Shown: piece by piece, positions 1 through 8,565 of the stretch
How positions within the stretch are numbered: the stretch's first letter is position 1
Layout: every line of letters starts with the position of its first letter
From: Verrucomicrobiota bacterium
Lineage (GTDB): Bacteria > Verrucomicrobiota > Verrucomicrobiia > Verrucomicrobiales > Verrucomicrobiaceae
Length of the DNA stretch: 26,185 nucleotides
Assembly (NCBI GenBank): GCA_009885275.1
Contig: VFKY01000143.1
Coordinates: forward strand, 1-26,185
Direction of reading: 5' to 3'
Translations under genes and position numbers: made by a program
The notes under the pieces: model-generated
Told to the model about the DNA's origin: nothing
Databases searched by the model: none
The model's input: only the letters and a program-made list of their open reading frames with translations

Positions 1-1062
1 CATCTCCATGCTTCCATCGAGGCGGCATTGGAGAAAATGGATGCCGTAGGACGGGAAGGACAGGGGAATGAGGCTGCGAGCGTGGCATGGAAGGAAGTGG
101 TCAAGGCGGGGCCGACAGCATTATTGCCCCTTCTTTCGGCAACGGGTAAGGGCAATGTGGTGGCGGACAACTGGCTGCGCTTGGCGGCAAATGTTATTGC
201 GGATCAAGCGGCGAAAGCTAACGCGCCATTGCCACTAATTGAGATGGAGGCTTTTCTCAAGGACACCCAAAAGGCTTCGTCAGCGCGGCTGTTGGCATTT
301 GATTTGATACAGCAGTCAGATGCAGCAAAGGCAGATGCTATCGAGCCGAGCTTGTTGAACGATCCCTCTCAGGAGCTGCGTCGGGGTGCGGTGCAGAGAT
401 TGATCAAAGTGGGGGCGGCAAAAGTTGACGAAAAACAATTTGATGAGGCCAAGATCACCTATGGCAAGGCACTGGATGCGGCGCGTGATGAGGATCAAGT
501 CAAGGTCATCGCAGAATCGTTGACGAAGCTGGGGGTTGAAGTGGATTTGCCGAAGCATTTTGGGTTTCTGATGAAATGGCAGATCATTGGCCCTTTTGAT
601 AACGCCAAGCGCGGTGGTTTTGATGTCGCCTTTACACCTGAGAAAGAGATTAAACTCGATGCAATCTATGAAGGCAAGGGCGCTCAGGTGAAATGGCAAT
701 CGTTCGAGAGCAAGCATGAATATGGCGAGATCGATTTCAATAAGCCGCTGGGCATGCTCAAAGATACCATTGCCTATGCTCAGACCAACTTTCAATCAGC
801 AGAAGCACGGGATGCCGAGATACGTCTCGGTAGCAAGAATGCGTGGAAGGTATGGCTTAACGGGGAGCTGCTCTTTGGCCGGGATGAATACCATCGCGGC
901 CGGAAGATGGATCAATACAAACTCAAGTGTAAGCTTAAAAAAGGCGCCAACACTATCCTTGTAAAATGTTGTCAGAACGAGCAGACCGAAACGTGGACCA
1001 CCGAATGGGAGTTCCAGTTGCGAGTGTGTGACGCCACAGGGACGGCGATTAAGGAAGGATGA
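1..1062 (+). CDS. HEAT-like repeat protein with C-terminal ligand-binding-like beta domain (5' partial)
   Basis: The frame is open from the first base, so the true start lies outside the window; the first in-frame ATG is at 37, and a TTG at 28. The N-terminal ~170 residues are alanine-rich and helical, with short HEAT-like helix pairs (for example around DPSQELRRGAVQRLIKVG). The C-terminal half (about residue 185 onward) is predicted beta-rich and contains WLNGELLFGRDEYHRG followed by a KKGANTILVK strand. Jelly-roll, galactose-binding-like modules in planctomycete and verrucomicrobial proteins look like this, with a 'xVWLNGE' turn. No catalytic motif is visible and the ligand is unknown. The stop at 1060-1062 is followed after about 60 bp by a PQQ-type propeller gene on the same strand, so the two are probably co-transcribed and may act together outside the cytoplasm. 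The function is inferred from domain appearance only. Confidence 0.7.
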   Translation, partial: HLHASIEAALEKMDAVGREGQGNEAASVAWKEVVKAGPTALLPLLSATGKGNVVADNWLRLAANVIADQAAKANAPLPLIEMEAFLKDTQKASSARLLAFDLIQQSDAAKADAIEPSLLNDPSQELRRGAVQRLIKVGAAKVDEKQFDEAKITYGKALDAARDEDQVKVIAESLTKLGVEVDLPKHFGFLMKWQIIGPFDNAKRGGFDVAFTPEKEIKLDAIYEGKGAQVKWQSFESKHEYGEIDFNKPLGMLKDTIAYAQTNFQSAEARDAEIRLGSKNAWKVWLNGELLFGRDEYHRGRKMDQYKLKCKLKKGANTILVKCCQNEQTETWTTEWEFQLRVCDATGTAIKEG

Positions 1063-1091
1063 AGAAGGAGAGGGATAAGGAGAAGGGATAA
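1063..1091 (+). repeat. Purine-rich imperfect tandem repeat with two AAGGAG boxes
   Basis: Two near-identical units of 12-13 bases (AAGGAG-AGGGAT and AAGGAGA-AGGGAT) lie directly between the first stop codon and the next gene. Both contain AAGGAG, at 1065-1070 and 1077-1082. The second is 9 bases before a GTG at 1092 and could act as its Shine-Dalgarno sequence. Confidence 0.6.
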
Positions 1092-1124
1092 GTGAACGAA
1101 CATCAGCTAGGAAATCAAATATTT

Positions 1125-2351
1125 ATGAAACGTCGCATTGCGCTTAAGACCTCTTTTATTGTTTTAATTACAGCCTTCAGCCTTCAGCCCTCAGTCTTTC
1201 CTTCTGACTGGCCTCAGTTTCGCGGTCCCGGCAGCACGGGGTATGCGACAGACAGCAAGATTCCGGAGACGCTTAAAGTACAGTGGGCGGCAGAGTTGCC
1301 GGGGCGCGGTCTATCCAGCCCTATTATAGTAGGGGACAAAGTTTTTATCACGGCCGCCAGTGGTCCGAAGCAGGAAAAGTTGCACGTTATTTGCATGAAG
1401 GTCGCCGATGGCAGCAAGGTTTGGGAGCGCCAGTTAAAAGCGACAGGGCGCACCATGTCGCACGAGAAAACTAATGTGGCCGCACCGAGCCCCTGCAGTG
1501 ACGGGAAACGCATTTTTGCCCTGTGGTCCTGCAATGACCTCGTCGCCTTTGATCTCGATGGCAATTTGCTTTGGACGCGTGGTTTGACCGTTGATTATGT
1601 GAACGCGAGCAATAGTTTAGGGATGGCCTCTTCTCCTATCGTGGTCGGAGAGACGGTGGTGGTGGTGATTGAGAACGACAGTGAAAGCTATAGCCTCGGA
1701 ATTGATGTGAACACAGGCCGGAACATCTGGAAAATGGATCGCCCCAAGGCGGCCAACTGGTCCAGCCCCATCGTTTTTAAGGCGGACGATCAAAGCCTAC
1801 CCGTTGTTGTTTTACAGTCGAAGGACGGACTGGTGGCGGTTGATGCTGCGACGGGAAGTCGTTTGTGGGAGTATACCGATGGTGCTTCGACTATGTCCTC
1901 AAGCGTCGCCGCCAACGGCATCATTTATGCCCCTTCACATGGCCTGACGGCCTTGAAGCCTGATAAAAATGGAGGTGCCCCCGAGCAACTTTGGCGGAGC
2001 GAGCAATTAAACCCCTCGACAATAAGTCCCGTGGTGGTGGGAGATTCGATCTACAGTATTAATAGTGCCTCAGTGATGACGGTGGCCGCCCTTAAAGACG
2101 GGGAGCGCGGGTGGAAACTTCGTTTGACCGGCCCCTTCAGCGCTTCTCCTGTGGCGGCAGGAAAAAAAATAGTCGTCGTCAGCGAGAAAGGCGTGGTGCA
2201 AATTGTGGACACGACTGCTTTGGAAGGGGCTGTGACAGCGCAGTTGTCGTTGTCGTTATTGGAGAATCAACATATTTTGAGCACGCCATCCTTGCAGGGG
2301 AACAGCGTCTTTGTCCGCAGTGACGGGCATCTTTGGAAATTGGGGGAATAA
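1125..2351 (+). CDS. Secreted PQQ-like beta-propeller protein
   Basis: This is a 408-residue protein starting MKRRIALKTSFIVLITAF, a typical Sec signal peptide with a basic n-region and a hydrophobic core. Cleavage is likely before SDWPQFRGPGSTGYA. That 'DWPQFRGP' opening is characteristic of PQQ-repeat propellers in Planctomycetes and Verrucomicrobia. Repeating blades follow, with motifs such as LSSPIIVGDKVF, ASSPIVVGETVV, DVNTGRNIWKMDRP, DAATGSRLWEYTDG and ISPVVVGDSIYS, the BamB/PQQ-dehydrogenase-like repeat. No dehydrogenase active-site region is obvious, so it may be a binding or scaffold propeller rather than an enzyme. I chose the ATG at 1125 because it gives the better signal peptide, with a weak AGGAA 11 bases upstream. 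A GTG at 1092 with a good AAGGAG box adds 11 residues and cannot be excluded. The partner gene just upstream is also of PVC type. Confidence 0.85.
   Translation: MKRRIALKTSFIVLITAFSLQPSVFPSDWPQFRGPGSTGYATDSKIPETLKVQWAAELPGRGLSSPIIVGDKVFITAASGPKQEKLHVICMKVADGSKVWERQLKATGRTMSHEKTNVAAPSPCSDGKRIFALWSCNDLVAFDLDGNLLWTRGLTVDYVNASNSLGMASSPIVVGETVVVVIENDSESYSLGIDVNTGRNIWKMDRPKAANWSSPIVFKADDQSLPVVVLQSKDGLVAVDAATGSRLWEYTDGASTMSSSVAANGIIYAPSHGLTALKPDKNGGAPEQLWRSEQLNPSTISPVVVGDSIYSINSASVMTVAALKDGERGWKLRLTGPFSASPVAAGKKIVVVSEKGVVQIVDTTALEGAVTAQLSLSLLENQHILSTPSLQGNSVFVRSDGHLWKLGE
1171..1196 (+). repeat. Short CTTCAGC-type tandem repeat inside the signal-peptide codons
   Basis: The motif CAGCCTTCAGCCTTCAGCCCTCAG repeats about every 7 bases within codons for the end of the hydrophobic core and the c-region of the propeller's signal peptide (AFSLQPSVF). 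It looks like slippage-generated sequence in a region under weak constraint. Confidence 0.5.
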
Positions 2352-2405
2352 AATACCCGTTGAATCAAAAAGTTCAGATTATTGCAAGAAATATTAAAAA
2401 AGGGG

Positions 2406-2433
2406 TTGCGCGCCTTGGGTAACCCGCTAAAGT
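2406..2433 (+). promoter_or_regulatory. Candidate promoter for the rpsL ribosomal cluster
   Basis: TTGCGC (2406-2411) and TAAAGT (2428-2433) are separated by 16 bases, matching 3/6 and 4/6 of the sigma70 consensus. A GC-rich discriminator (CCGCGC) follows, as is common at growth-rate-controlled translation promoters. It lies upstream of the two hairpins and would give a leader of about 155 nt before rpsL. This is a weak match and may be wrong. Confidence 0.3.
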
Positions 2434-2452
2434 CCGCGCTCCAACATTCTCG

Positions 2453-2468
2453 GCCCTGCTTGCAGGGC
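2453..2468 (+). other. Perfect RNA hairpin in the rpsL leader
   Basis: GCCCTGC (2453-2459) is exactly complementary to GCAGGGC (2462-2468), with only TT between them, so the innermost pair must open. No T-run follows, so alone it is not a terminator. It lies 11 bases before the terminator hairpin at 2480 and may be part of the same leader structure. Confidence 0.6.
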
Positions 2469-2479
2469 GGTTTAACTGG

Positions 2480-2498
2480 CCCGCTTCGGCGGGTTTTT
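2480..2498 (+). terminator. Intrinsic terminator between the propeller gene and rpsL
   Basis: CCCGC (2480-2484), a TTCG tetraloop, GCGGG (2489-2493) and five T's make a classic Rho-independent terminator. It may end transcription from the upstream propeller gene. If the candidate promoter at 2406-2433 is real, it instead lies inside the rpsL leader and could act as an attenuator 100 bases before the rpsL ATG. Confidence 0.75.
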
Positions 2499-2597
2499 CT
2501 ATCGGGAGCAGCTCCGGACAAGAAGCGCGCCATACAAGGGCGGCGTGTCTTTCCGAATCGCAACTGATAGCGAGCGTGAAACCATTTTGACATCGTT

Positions 2598-3005
2598 ATG
2601 CCTACTATCAACCAACTCGTGCGTTTCGGCCGCAAGGACAAAGCGGACAAATCTAAATCACCAGCTCTCGCGAACTGCCCGCAACGTCGTGGTGTGTGTT
2701 TGCAGGTAATGACAAGAACGCCTAAGAAGCCGAATTCGGCTCTTCGTAAGGTTGCAAAGGTTCGCTTGACGAATGGATTTGAAGTTATCGCATATATCGG
2801 CGGTGAGGGGCACAATCTTCAGGAGCACTCGATTGTTCTTGTTCGTGGCGGTCGTGTAAAGGATTTGCCTGGTGTTCGTTATCACATTGTTCGCGGGACT
2901 TTGGACTGCCTTGGGGTGGACAAGCGTCGTCGTGGTCGTTCTAAATATGGAGCGAAGCGTCCGAAGGCTGGCGCGGTAGCGGCGCCTGTAAAAGGCAAGA
3001 AATAA
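2598..3005 (+). CDS. rpsL: 30S ribosomal protein uS12
   Basis: uS12 forms part of the decoding centre of the small subunit. This 135-residue copy has the conserved core [11 protein letters not shown] (41-51) holding the lysines that give streptomycin resistance when mutated (here K43/K44), then [22 protein letters not shown] and [13 protein letters not shown], with the aspartate that RimO modifies in other bacteria. Nothing suggests a resistance allele. The last dozen residues after KRPKAG are a low-complexity Ala/Lys tail ([10 protein letters not shown]). The ATG is preceded by no Shine-Dalgarno-like sequence. It is the first gene of the str-like block and is followed by rpsG after 25 bp, too short to hold the large S7-binding site that E. 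coli has between these genes. Confidence 0.98.
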   Translation: MPTINQLVRFGRKDKADKSKSPALANCPQRRGVCLQVMTRTPKKPNSALRKVAKVRLTNGFEVIAYIGGEGHNLQEHSIVLVRGGRVKDLPGVRYHIVRGTLDCLGVDKRRRGRSKYGAKRPKAGAVAAPVKGKK

Positions 3006-3030
3006 TCCAACCCTTTAGCTATTCTTCATC

Positions 3031-3504
3031 ATGTCACGCAGAAAAAGAGTATTCGACAAGCCTGTCACTAAAGACGCTCGCTTTGATAGCGAATTGGTTT
3101 CCCACTTGATCAACAAGATCATGATTTGCGGTAAAAAATCAACGGCTGAGCGCATTGTTTACGCGGCTATTGATCGCATCAACGAAAATAGCGATGCCAT
3201 TGATCCTTTGGAGTTGGTCACGCGTGCTATTGAGAACGCTAAGCCTCGTGTTGAAGTCAAGGCTCGCCGCGTGGGTGGTGCTACATATCAGGTTCCTCTT
3301 GAGGTGGCCCCGGGCCGTTCGGAGGCGATGGCGCTTCGCTGGATTATCGGTTTTGCTCGTAATCGTAAAGGAGTGCCAATGCATATGGCCTTGGCTAATG
3401 AATTGAAGGACGCATCTAGCAATCAGGGTAATGCCATTCGCAAGCGTGATGATGTGCATAAGCAAGCTCAGGCTAACCGTGCATTCGCTCATTTTCGCTG
3501 GTAG
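3031..3504 (+). CDS. rpsG: 30S ribosomal protein uS7
   Basis: uS7 nucleates assembly of the 30S head by binding the 3' domain of 16S rRNA, and contacts the E site. The 157 residues match the normal bacterial length of about 156. Conserved stretches are MSRRKRV at the start, KPRVEVKARRVGGATYQVP in the middle, then EVAPGRSEAMALRWII and, near the C-terminus, GNAIRKRDDVHKQAQANRAFAHFRW. No Shine-Dalgarno box precedes the ATG; the upstream sequence is pyrimidine-rich. It sits between rpsL and fusA in the standard order. Confidence 0.98.
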   Translation: MSRRKRVFDKPVTKDARFDSELVSHLINKIMICGKKSTAERIVYAAIDRINENSDAIDPLELVTRAIENAKPRVEVKARRVGGATYQVPLEVAPGRSEAMALRWIIGFARNRKGVPMHMALANELKDASSNQGNAIRKRDDVHKQAQANRAFAHFRW

Positions 3505-3550
3505 TATCGCCCCCTTAATTTTTTTAGTTCCTTTTTGATTTATTTGTCTC

Positions 3551-5710
3551 ATGTCTGCAAACCTTAATTCGCCAAATCGAGAATACCCATTGGAGCGTAC
3601 GCGTAACATTGGTATTTGTGCCCACATTGATGCGGGTAAGACGACATTGACGGAGCGTATCTTGTTCTATACGGGCATGATTCATAAAATTGGTGAGGTG
3701 CATGATGGTGCAGCCACTACCGATTGGATGGAGCAGGAAAAAGAGCGTGGGATCACCATTACCTCTGCTGCGGTTACGACTAAATGGAAGCAGTTGGCTG
3801 AGAAGGATATCTACAAGAACTACGAAGGTCAGGATATTCGTGTTAATATTATCGATACACCTGGTCACGTTGACTTCACTGCAGAAGTTGAGCGCTCACT
3901 TCGAGTTCTTGATGGAGCGATTTTTGTGCTTTGTGGAGTTGCGGGTGTTCAGCCGCAATCCGAAACGGTGTATCGTCAGGCGGAAAAATACGGAGTGCCT
4001 CGTATCGCCTTTGTTAACAAAATGGATCGCACGGGTGCTAATTTTGCTCGCGTTGTGGAAGATGTCCGCTCGAAACTAGGTGCTAACGCTTGGCCAATTT
4101 TAATTCCGATTGGTGCTGAAGATCTTCTTATCGGCCAAATTGACGTTGTAAATAAGAAGGCTGTAATTTTCTCTGATGATGACAAGTTCGGTTCTACTTA
4201 CATTACGCGTGATTTGCAGGGTGATGAAATTGCCACTGCGGACAAGGCTTATGACGCTTTAGTTGAAGAGTTGTGTAACGTAGATGATGAGATTGGGACG
4301 ATGTTCCTTGAGGAAAAGCCTATCTCAATCAAGGATGTAAAGTTAGCGCTGCGTCGTGCAGTGATTAGCTTGAAAATTATCCCTATGGCGGGCGGTTCCG
4401 CCTTTAAAAACAAGGGTGTTCAGTACCTTGTGGATGCAGTGGTTGATTATCTCCCTGGTCCTCTTGATATTCCAGCGGCTCAAGGTCAGCATGCGGATGA
4501 TGCAAGTGTTAAGGTAGAGGCTCGCCCCAATGACAATGAAAAATTTGTCGCTCTCGCGTTCAAGCTTTGGAGTGATAAGTTTGTCGGTAAGCTAGTTTTC
4601 TTCCGCGTTTACTCTGGATGCGTGAAGAAGGGTGATGTGGTTTACAATCCTCGTACTCGTCGCTCTGAGCGCGTCGGTCGCCTTATTCAGATTCAGGCGA
4701 ATATTCACAAGGATATTGATTGTTGCTACTCTGGCGACATCGCGGCCATGGTTGGCATTAAGAATGTCACGACTGGTGATACTCTCGCAGAGGAGGATTA
4801 CGATATCCTGCTTGAGCCGCCATCATTTCCTGAGCCAGTTATCTCGATGGCGGTTGAGCCTAAGAGCAAGGCTGACCAAGAAAAAATGGCTATTGCCTTG
4901 CAGCGCCTTTCTGACGAAGATCCTACATTTATTGTTCGTACGGATGAGGAAACCGGACAGACGATCATCGCCGGTATGGGTGAGTTGCACTTGGAAATTC
5001 TTCGTGACCGTATGTTGCGTGAGTTCAAGGTGGACACTAACGCAGGTGCTCCACAAATTGCATATCGCGAAACGCTTACACAGCCTGCGGATGGAGAAGG
5101 CAAGCTCGTCAAGCAATCAGGTGGTCGCGGTCAATATGGTCACGTAATTGTTAAGGTGATGCCTAACGAGCGTGGAAAAGGCGTTACGGTTGAAAACAAG
5201 GTTGTTGGTGGCACGATCCCCAAAGAATATATCAACTCTTGTAAGTCTGGCGTAAATGCAGCCATGTTGAATGGCATTATTGCAGGCTATGAAGTAGTAG
5301 ATATTCACGTGGATATTGTTGATGGATCCAGTCACGATGTGGATTCCAACGAAAACGCTTTCAAAATGGCAGCAATCTTCGCCGTAAAGGATGCGCTCAA
5401 GAAAGCTAAATGCATCATGATGGAGCCCATCATGGCTGTAGAGGCAACTACTCCTGAAGATTATCAAGGTGATATCATGGGTGACCTTAATCGCCGTCGC
5501 GGTAGGATCACATCTATCGATAGCCGTAACAACATGAGCATTGTGAAGGCAGAGGTGCCTTTATCGGAAATGTTCGGTTACAGCACCACAATTCGTACAC
5601 TTTCCAGTGGTCGCGCATCTTACTCGATGCAGCCTTCTCACTTTGAGCAGGTGCCGCAACAAATTGTGGATAAACTAGTAGAACAACGCGGAGGCAGTAA
5701 AAGAGCCTAA
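3551..5710 (+). CDS. fusA: Translation elongation factor G
   Basis: EF-G is the GTPase that drives tRNA-mRNA translocation and, with RRF, ribosome recycling. The 719-residue protein has all G-domain motifs: P-loop AHIDAGKTT (24-32), switch I RGITI (66-70), DTPGH (102-106), NKMD (156-159) and a GSAFKNKG element (282-289). Domains III-V are recognisable from [31 protein letters not shown] and [10 protein letters not shown]. It follows rpsG by 46 bp of T-rich sequence with no Shine-Dalgarno box. The gene after it is rpsJ, not tuf. PVC bacteria often carry more than one EF-G; position and intact motifs suggest this is the main translocase, but paralogues elsewhere cannot be excluded. Confidence 0.97.
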   Translation: MSANLNSPNREYPLERTRNIGICAHIDAGKTTLTERILFYTGMIHKIGEVHDGAATTDWMEQEKERGITITSAAVTTKWKQLAEKDIYKNYEGQDIRVNIIDTPGHVDFTAEVERSLRVLDGAIFVLCGVAGVQPQSETVYRQAEKYGVPRIAFVNKMDRTGANFARVVEDVRSKLGANAWPILIPIGAEDLLIGQIDVVNKKAVIFSDDDKFGSTYITRDLQGDEIATADKAYDALVEELCNVDDEIGTMFLEEKPISIKDVKLALRRAVISLKIIPMAGGSAFKNKGVQYLVDAVVDYLPGPLDIPAAQGQHADDASVKVEARPNDNEKFVALAFKLWSDKFVGKLVFFRVYSGCVKKGDVVYNPRTRRSERVGRLIQIQANIHKDIDCCYSGDIAAMVGIKNVTTGDTLAEEDYDILLEPPSFPEPVISMAVEPKSKADQEKMAIALQRLSDEDPTFIVRTDEETGQTIIAGMGELHLEILRDRMLREFKVDTNAGAPQIAYRETLTQPADGEGKLVKQSGGRGQYGHVIVKVMPNERGKGVTVENKVVGGTIPKEYINSCKSGVNAAMLNGIIAGYEVVDIHVDIVDGSSHDVDSNENAFKMAAIFAVKDALKKAKCIMMEPIMAVEATTPEDYQGDIMGDLNRRRGRITSIDSRNNMSIVKAEVPLSEMFGYSTTIRTLSSGRASYSMQPSHFEQVPQQIVDKLVEQRGGSKRA

Positions 5711-5744
5711 GTACAATTTATTTTAGAATTAGCTGGACAAAGTC

Positions 5745-6053
5745 ATGCAAAATCAACGCATCAGAATTCGCCTACGCGCCTACGATTATCGTGTGCTGGA
5801 TAAATCCACAGCCGAAATCGTGGAAACCGCTAAACGCACAGGAGCCAAGGTTGCAGGACCTATCCCATTGCCAACGCGTATTGAGAAGTTCAATGTGAAC
5901 CGCTCTCCTCACGTAGACAAGAAGTCCTCTGAACATTTCGAAATTCGCACGCACAAGCGCCTGTTGGACATTGTTGATCCTACTGCTCGCACGGTGGATG
6001 AATTAAAAAAACTGAACCTGCCTTCTGGCGTGGACATCACCATTCGCATTTAG
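5745..6053 (+). CDS. rpsJ: 30S ribosomal protein uS10
   Basis: uS10 is a small protein of the 30S head that also binds NusB in antitermination complexes. The 102 residues equal the usual length and show the family pattern: [54 protein letters not shown] and a C-terminal [10 protein letters not shown]. In E. coli it leads the separate S10 operon. Here it lies 34 bp after fusA and 24 bp before rplC, which joins the str-type and S10-type blocks. No Shine-Dalgarno box is seen. Confidence 0.98.
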   Translation: MQNQRIRIRLRAYDYRVLDKSTAEIVETAKRTGAKVAGPIPLPTRIEKFNVNRSPHVDKKSSEHFEIRTHKRLLDIVDPTARTVDELKKLNLPSGVDITIRI

Positions 6054-6077
6054 GCATTTTAACTGAGGAGTAAATCC

Positions 6078-6716
6078 ATGAGCATCGGATTAATTGGCAA
6101 AAAAGTGGGCATGACCCAAATTTACGGAAAAGACGGCAGATCCATTGCGGTAACTGTTGTTGAAGTCGCGGGCAATCAAGTTGTGCAGGTTAAAACTGCC
6201 GAGAAAGATGGCTACAGTGCGATTCAGGTAGGGTTTGATGAGAAGAGAGAGTCTCGTTGCACCAAGCCTGAGATTGGTCATTGCAAGAAGAACGGCGCAA
6301 CTCCGAAATACATTCTTCGTGAGTTCCATGTAGAGGGTGAAGCGCCTGTGGCGGGCACTCAACTTGGTGCAGATAAGTTTGCGGTTGGTGACTATGTAGA
6401 TGTGATTGGCACTACTAAGGGCCGAGGCTTTACTGGCGTTATGAAGCGATATAATTTTAGTGGTCAGCCAGCATCTCACGGACACATGATGCATCGCAGA
6501 ACAGGATCAATCGGTTGCCGTCTGACTCCTGGTCGCGTTTGGAAAAATCAAAAAATGCCTGGTCGTCATGGTCATTATCGTCGCACCACACAAAATTTGG
6601 AAGTGATTCAAAGCCGTCCTGAAGATGGTGTGCTCCTTATTTCTGGAGCGGTTCCGGGGCCCAATGGCAGTTATGTTATTGTGCGTCCTGCTAAAAAGAA
6701 ACAGGCGAAAAAGTAA
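6078..6716 (+). CDS. rplC: 50S ribosomal protein uL3
   Basis: uL3 initiates 50S assembly and reaches toward the peptidyl-transferase centre with a long loop. This 212-residue copy starts IGLIGKKVGMTQIY and has the GTTKGRGFTGVMKRYNF and SHGHMMHRRTGSIG signatures, ending in a basic PAKKKQAKK tail. At the tip of the extension the E. coli glutamine methylated by PrmB (context KMAGQ) aligns with Arg163 here (context KMPGR), so that modification cannot occur at this site. A clear GAGGAG Shine-Dalgarno box lies 8 bases before the ATG, unlike rpsJ. Confidence 0.98.
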   Translation: MSIGLIGKKVGMTQIYGKDGRSIAVTVVEVAGNQVVQVKTAEKDGYSAIQVGFDEKRESRCTKPEIGHCKKNGATPKYILREFHVEGEAPVAGTQLGADKFAVGDYVDVIGTTKGRGFTGVMKRYNFSGQPASHGHMMHRRTGSIGCRLTPGRVWKNQKMPGRHGHYRRTTQNLEVIQSRPEDGVLLISGAVPGPNGSYVIVRPAKKKQAKK

Positions 6717-6737
6717 TTTGGAAGGACTGCATCTATC

Positions 6738-7346
6738 ATGTCATCTATCGTATTAACTATTGATGCCGCTAAGCAGGCAAAGCTGAATCTTGTGGAAGGT
6801 CACAAGGGTAAGCAAGCCTTACATGACGTTATCGTCGCTTATCGTGCGAACCGCCGTGCTGGCACAGCTTGCACCAAATCTAGAGCTGAAGTTGCCGGAA
6901 GTGGCAAAAAACTTTGGAATCAAAAAGGAACAGGCCGCGCCCGTATGGGGAGTGCTCGTTCTCCTATTTGGAGCGGAGGTGGTGTCGTCTTTGGTCCGAA
7001 ACCTCGTGATTATTCCAAAAAAGTAACCAAGTCAGTCAAGACCTTAGCTTTTCGCACTGCGTTAACATCCCGTATCTCAGCTGGTGATGTATTGCGGACC
7101 AAAGATTTCAGTATCACTGATGGCAAAACTAAATCATTCGTTAAGGCTGTTGCTGATCACACTGACAATTTTAAAGTTTTGATCGTTTCGAAGTCTTTTG
7201 ACGAAATAACATTCCGCAGTGGGCGCAATGTTCAGGATGTGCTTCTTATGTCCGCCGATGAACTTAACGCTGAGCATCTCTTGGCCTACAACAAAATTAT
7301 CATTACCGACAGCGCGTTGGAAACCCTTGAACGGAGGACTGCATAA
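6738..7346 (+). CDS. rplD: 50S ribosomal protein uL4
   Basis: uL4 lines the constriction of the nascent-peptide tunnel, and in E. coli it represses its own operon. The 202 residues include the tunnel loop with the signature GKKLWNQKGTGRARMGSARS and then GGGVVFGPKPRDYSKK, where macrolide-related changes occur in other species. The C-terminal globular domain is ordinary. An AAGGA box 11 bases upstream of the ATG could serve as Shine-Dalgarno. The stop is two bases before the rplW start, so the two are likely translationally coupled. Confidence 0.98.
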   Translation: MSSIVLTIDAAKQAKLNLVEGHKGKQALHDVIVAYRANRRAGTACTKSRAEVAGSGKKLWNQKGTGRARMGSARSPIWSGGGVVFGPKPRDYSKKVTKSVKTLAFRTALTSRISAGDVLRTKDFSITDGKTKSFVKAVADHTDNFKVLIVSKSFDEITFRSGRNVQDVLLMSADELNAEHLLAYNKIIITDSALETLERRTA

Positions 7347-7348
7347 TC

Positions 7349-7633
7349 ATGAAAGATCTTTACCAAGTTATTAAGACTATCCGTCTCAGCGAGAAGGCTA
7401 CACTTTTGGGTGAAAAATTTAATGAATATGTTTTCATTGTAGATCCAAGATCCACTAAGATCGAGATCAAGCAGGCCGTTGAAAAACTCTTCGGCAAGAA
7501 AGTTGCGGACGTTCGCACGATGAATGTCGCTGGTAAGAAAAAGCGTGAGCGTCGTGCTGATGCTGGCCGTACTAATCATTGGAAAAAGGCCATCGTGCGC
7601 CTCAAAGCAGGTGAAAAAATCGAACTCGCCTAA
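7349..7633 (+). CDS. rplW: 50S ribosomal protein uL23
   Basis: uL23 sits at the exit of the peptide tunnel, where trigger factor, SRP and SecY dock. The 94 residues are of normal length. Family features are the N-terminal YQVIKTIRLSEKATLL, NEYVFIVDPRSTKIEIKQAVEKLFGKKV and a basic KKKRERRADAGR loop that binds rRNA. The start overlaps the end of rplD in effect: its GGAGG Shine-Dalgarno box (7333-7337) lies inside the last codons of rplD. Confidence 0.97.
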   Translation: MKDLYQVIKTIRLSEKATLLGEKFNEYVFIVDPRSTKIEIKQAVEKLFGKKVADVRTMNVAGKKKRERRADAGRTNHWKKAIVRLKAGEKIELA

Positions 7634-7684
7634 TCACTCAATTCCGCCGAGCAACTTGCTAACCCTATTTTAAGAATCCGCGTC

Positions 7685-8533
7685 ATGGCTCTCACAACAT
7701 TCAAGCCCAACACGCCTTCAAACCGCTACAAACAGTGGCCTAGTTTTGAGGAGATCACCACTTCTGAACCGCAGAAAAGCCTTACGGTTGCTTTGCGCAA
7801 ATCAGGTGGCCGTAATAACACGGGGCGTATTACCTGTCGTCATATTGGTGGTGGTCACAAACGCCGCTATCGCATGATTGATTTCAAGCGCTCTCGGCAC
7901 AACGATCCTGCTACTGTAGTTTCTGTTGAATACGATCCAAATCGCTCTGCACGTATTGCCTTGATTGAATATAAGGATGGTCAACGAAGCTATATCTTAG
8001 CTCCAAGCGCAATCGTAGTCGGTGCTACTGTAATGTCAGGAGACAAAGCGCTCCCTGAAGTCGGTAACGCGCTACCTCTTCGTAATATTCCTCTTGGTAC
8101 CCATATTCATAACATTGAAATTGTCCCTGGTAAGGGTGGTCAAATTGCACGTTCCGCTGGCCAGGTCGCGATACTTTCCAACCGTGAGGCAAACTACGGG
8201 CTCGTCCGTCTTCCTTCCGGTGAAATTCGCAAGATTCTCGCTGAATGCTACGCGACCATCGGTCAGGTTGGAAACATTGAACACATGAATGTAGTCAGTG
8301 GAAAAGCTGGCCGCACACGCTGGCAGGGCACTAGGCCTACAGTTCGTGGTATGTGTATGAACCCGATTGATCACCCCAATGGTGGTGGTGAAGGTCGATC
8401 CAAGTCAGGTGGTGGTCGTCAACATTTGCTTAGTCCTTGGGGACATGCAAAAGGACAGAAGACTCGTAAAAAAGGCAAGAGTTCTGCTCGTCTCATTGTT
8501 CAAGGCCGCAAAGGCAACAAGGGCACCAAATAA
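7685..8533 (+). CDS. rplB: 50S ribosomal protein uL2
   Basis: uL2 is a primary 23S rRNA binder next to the peptidyl-transferase centre and is needed for subunit joining. The 282-residue protein has [39 protein letters not shown] and the C-terminal signature around residues 229-237. There the motif reads DHPNGGGEG: the first histidine (H230, equivalent to E. coli His229) is kept, but the second, usually His, is Asn232. The tail [24 protein letters not shown] is basic and slightly longer than usual. A 51 bp gap without any Shine-Dalgarno box precedes the ATG. Confidence 0.98.
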   Translation: MALTTFKPNTPSNRYKQWPSFEEITTSEPQKSLTVALRKSGGRNNTGRITCRHIGGGHKRRYRMIDFKRSRHNDPATVVSVEYDPNRSARIALIEYKDGQRSYILAPSAIVVGATVMSGDKALPEVGNALPLRNIPLGTHIHNIEIVPGKGGQIARSAGQVAILSNREANYGLVRLPSGEIRKILAECYATIGQVGNIEHMNVVSGKAGRTRWQGTRPTVRGMCMNPIDHPNGGGEGRSKSGGGRQHLLSPWGHAKGQKTRKKGKSSARLIVQGRKGNKGTK

Positions 8534-8565
8534 CAATTTATTGAACCAAGTATTTTAATTCCGTT

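Noticed and set aside
316..795. 159-codon minus-strand open frame
   Set aside because: It lies wholly opposite the HEAT/beta-sandwich gene, has no homology or start context, and is a codon-bias shadow.
2382..2567. 61-codon plus-strand frame in the rpsL leader as a leader peptide
   Set aside because: It starts with TTG, reads through both hairpins, has no initiation signal and resembles no known leader peptide.
2267..2815. 182-codon minus-strand open frame over the rpsL leader
   Set aside because: It spans the terminator and the start of rpsL on the opposite strand, with an Arg/Cys-rich composition typical of non-coding frames.
4632..5147. 171-codon frame inside fusA
   Set aside because: Same-strand shadow of EF-G; Leu/Arg/Ser-rich and without any family features.
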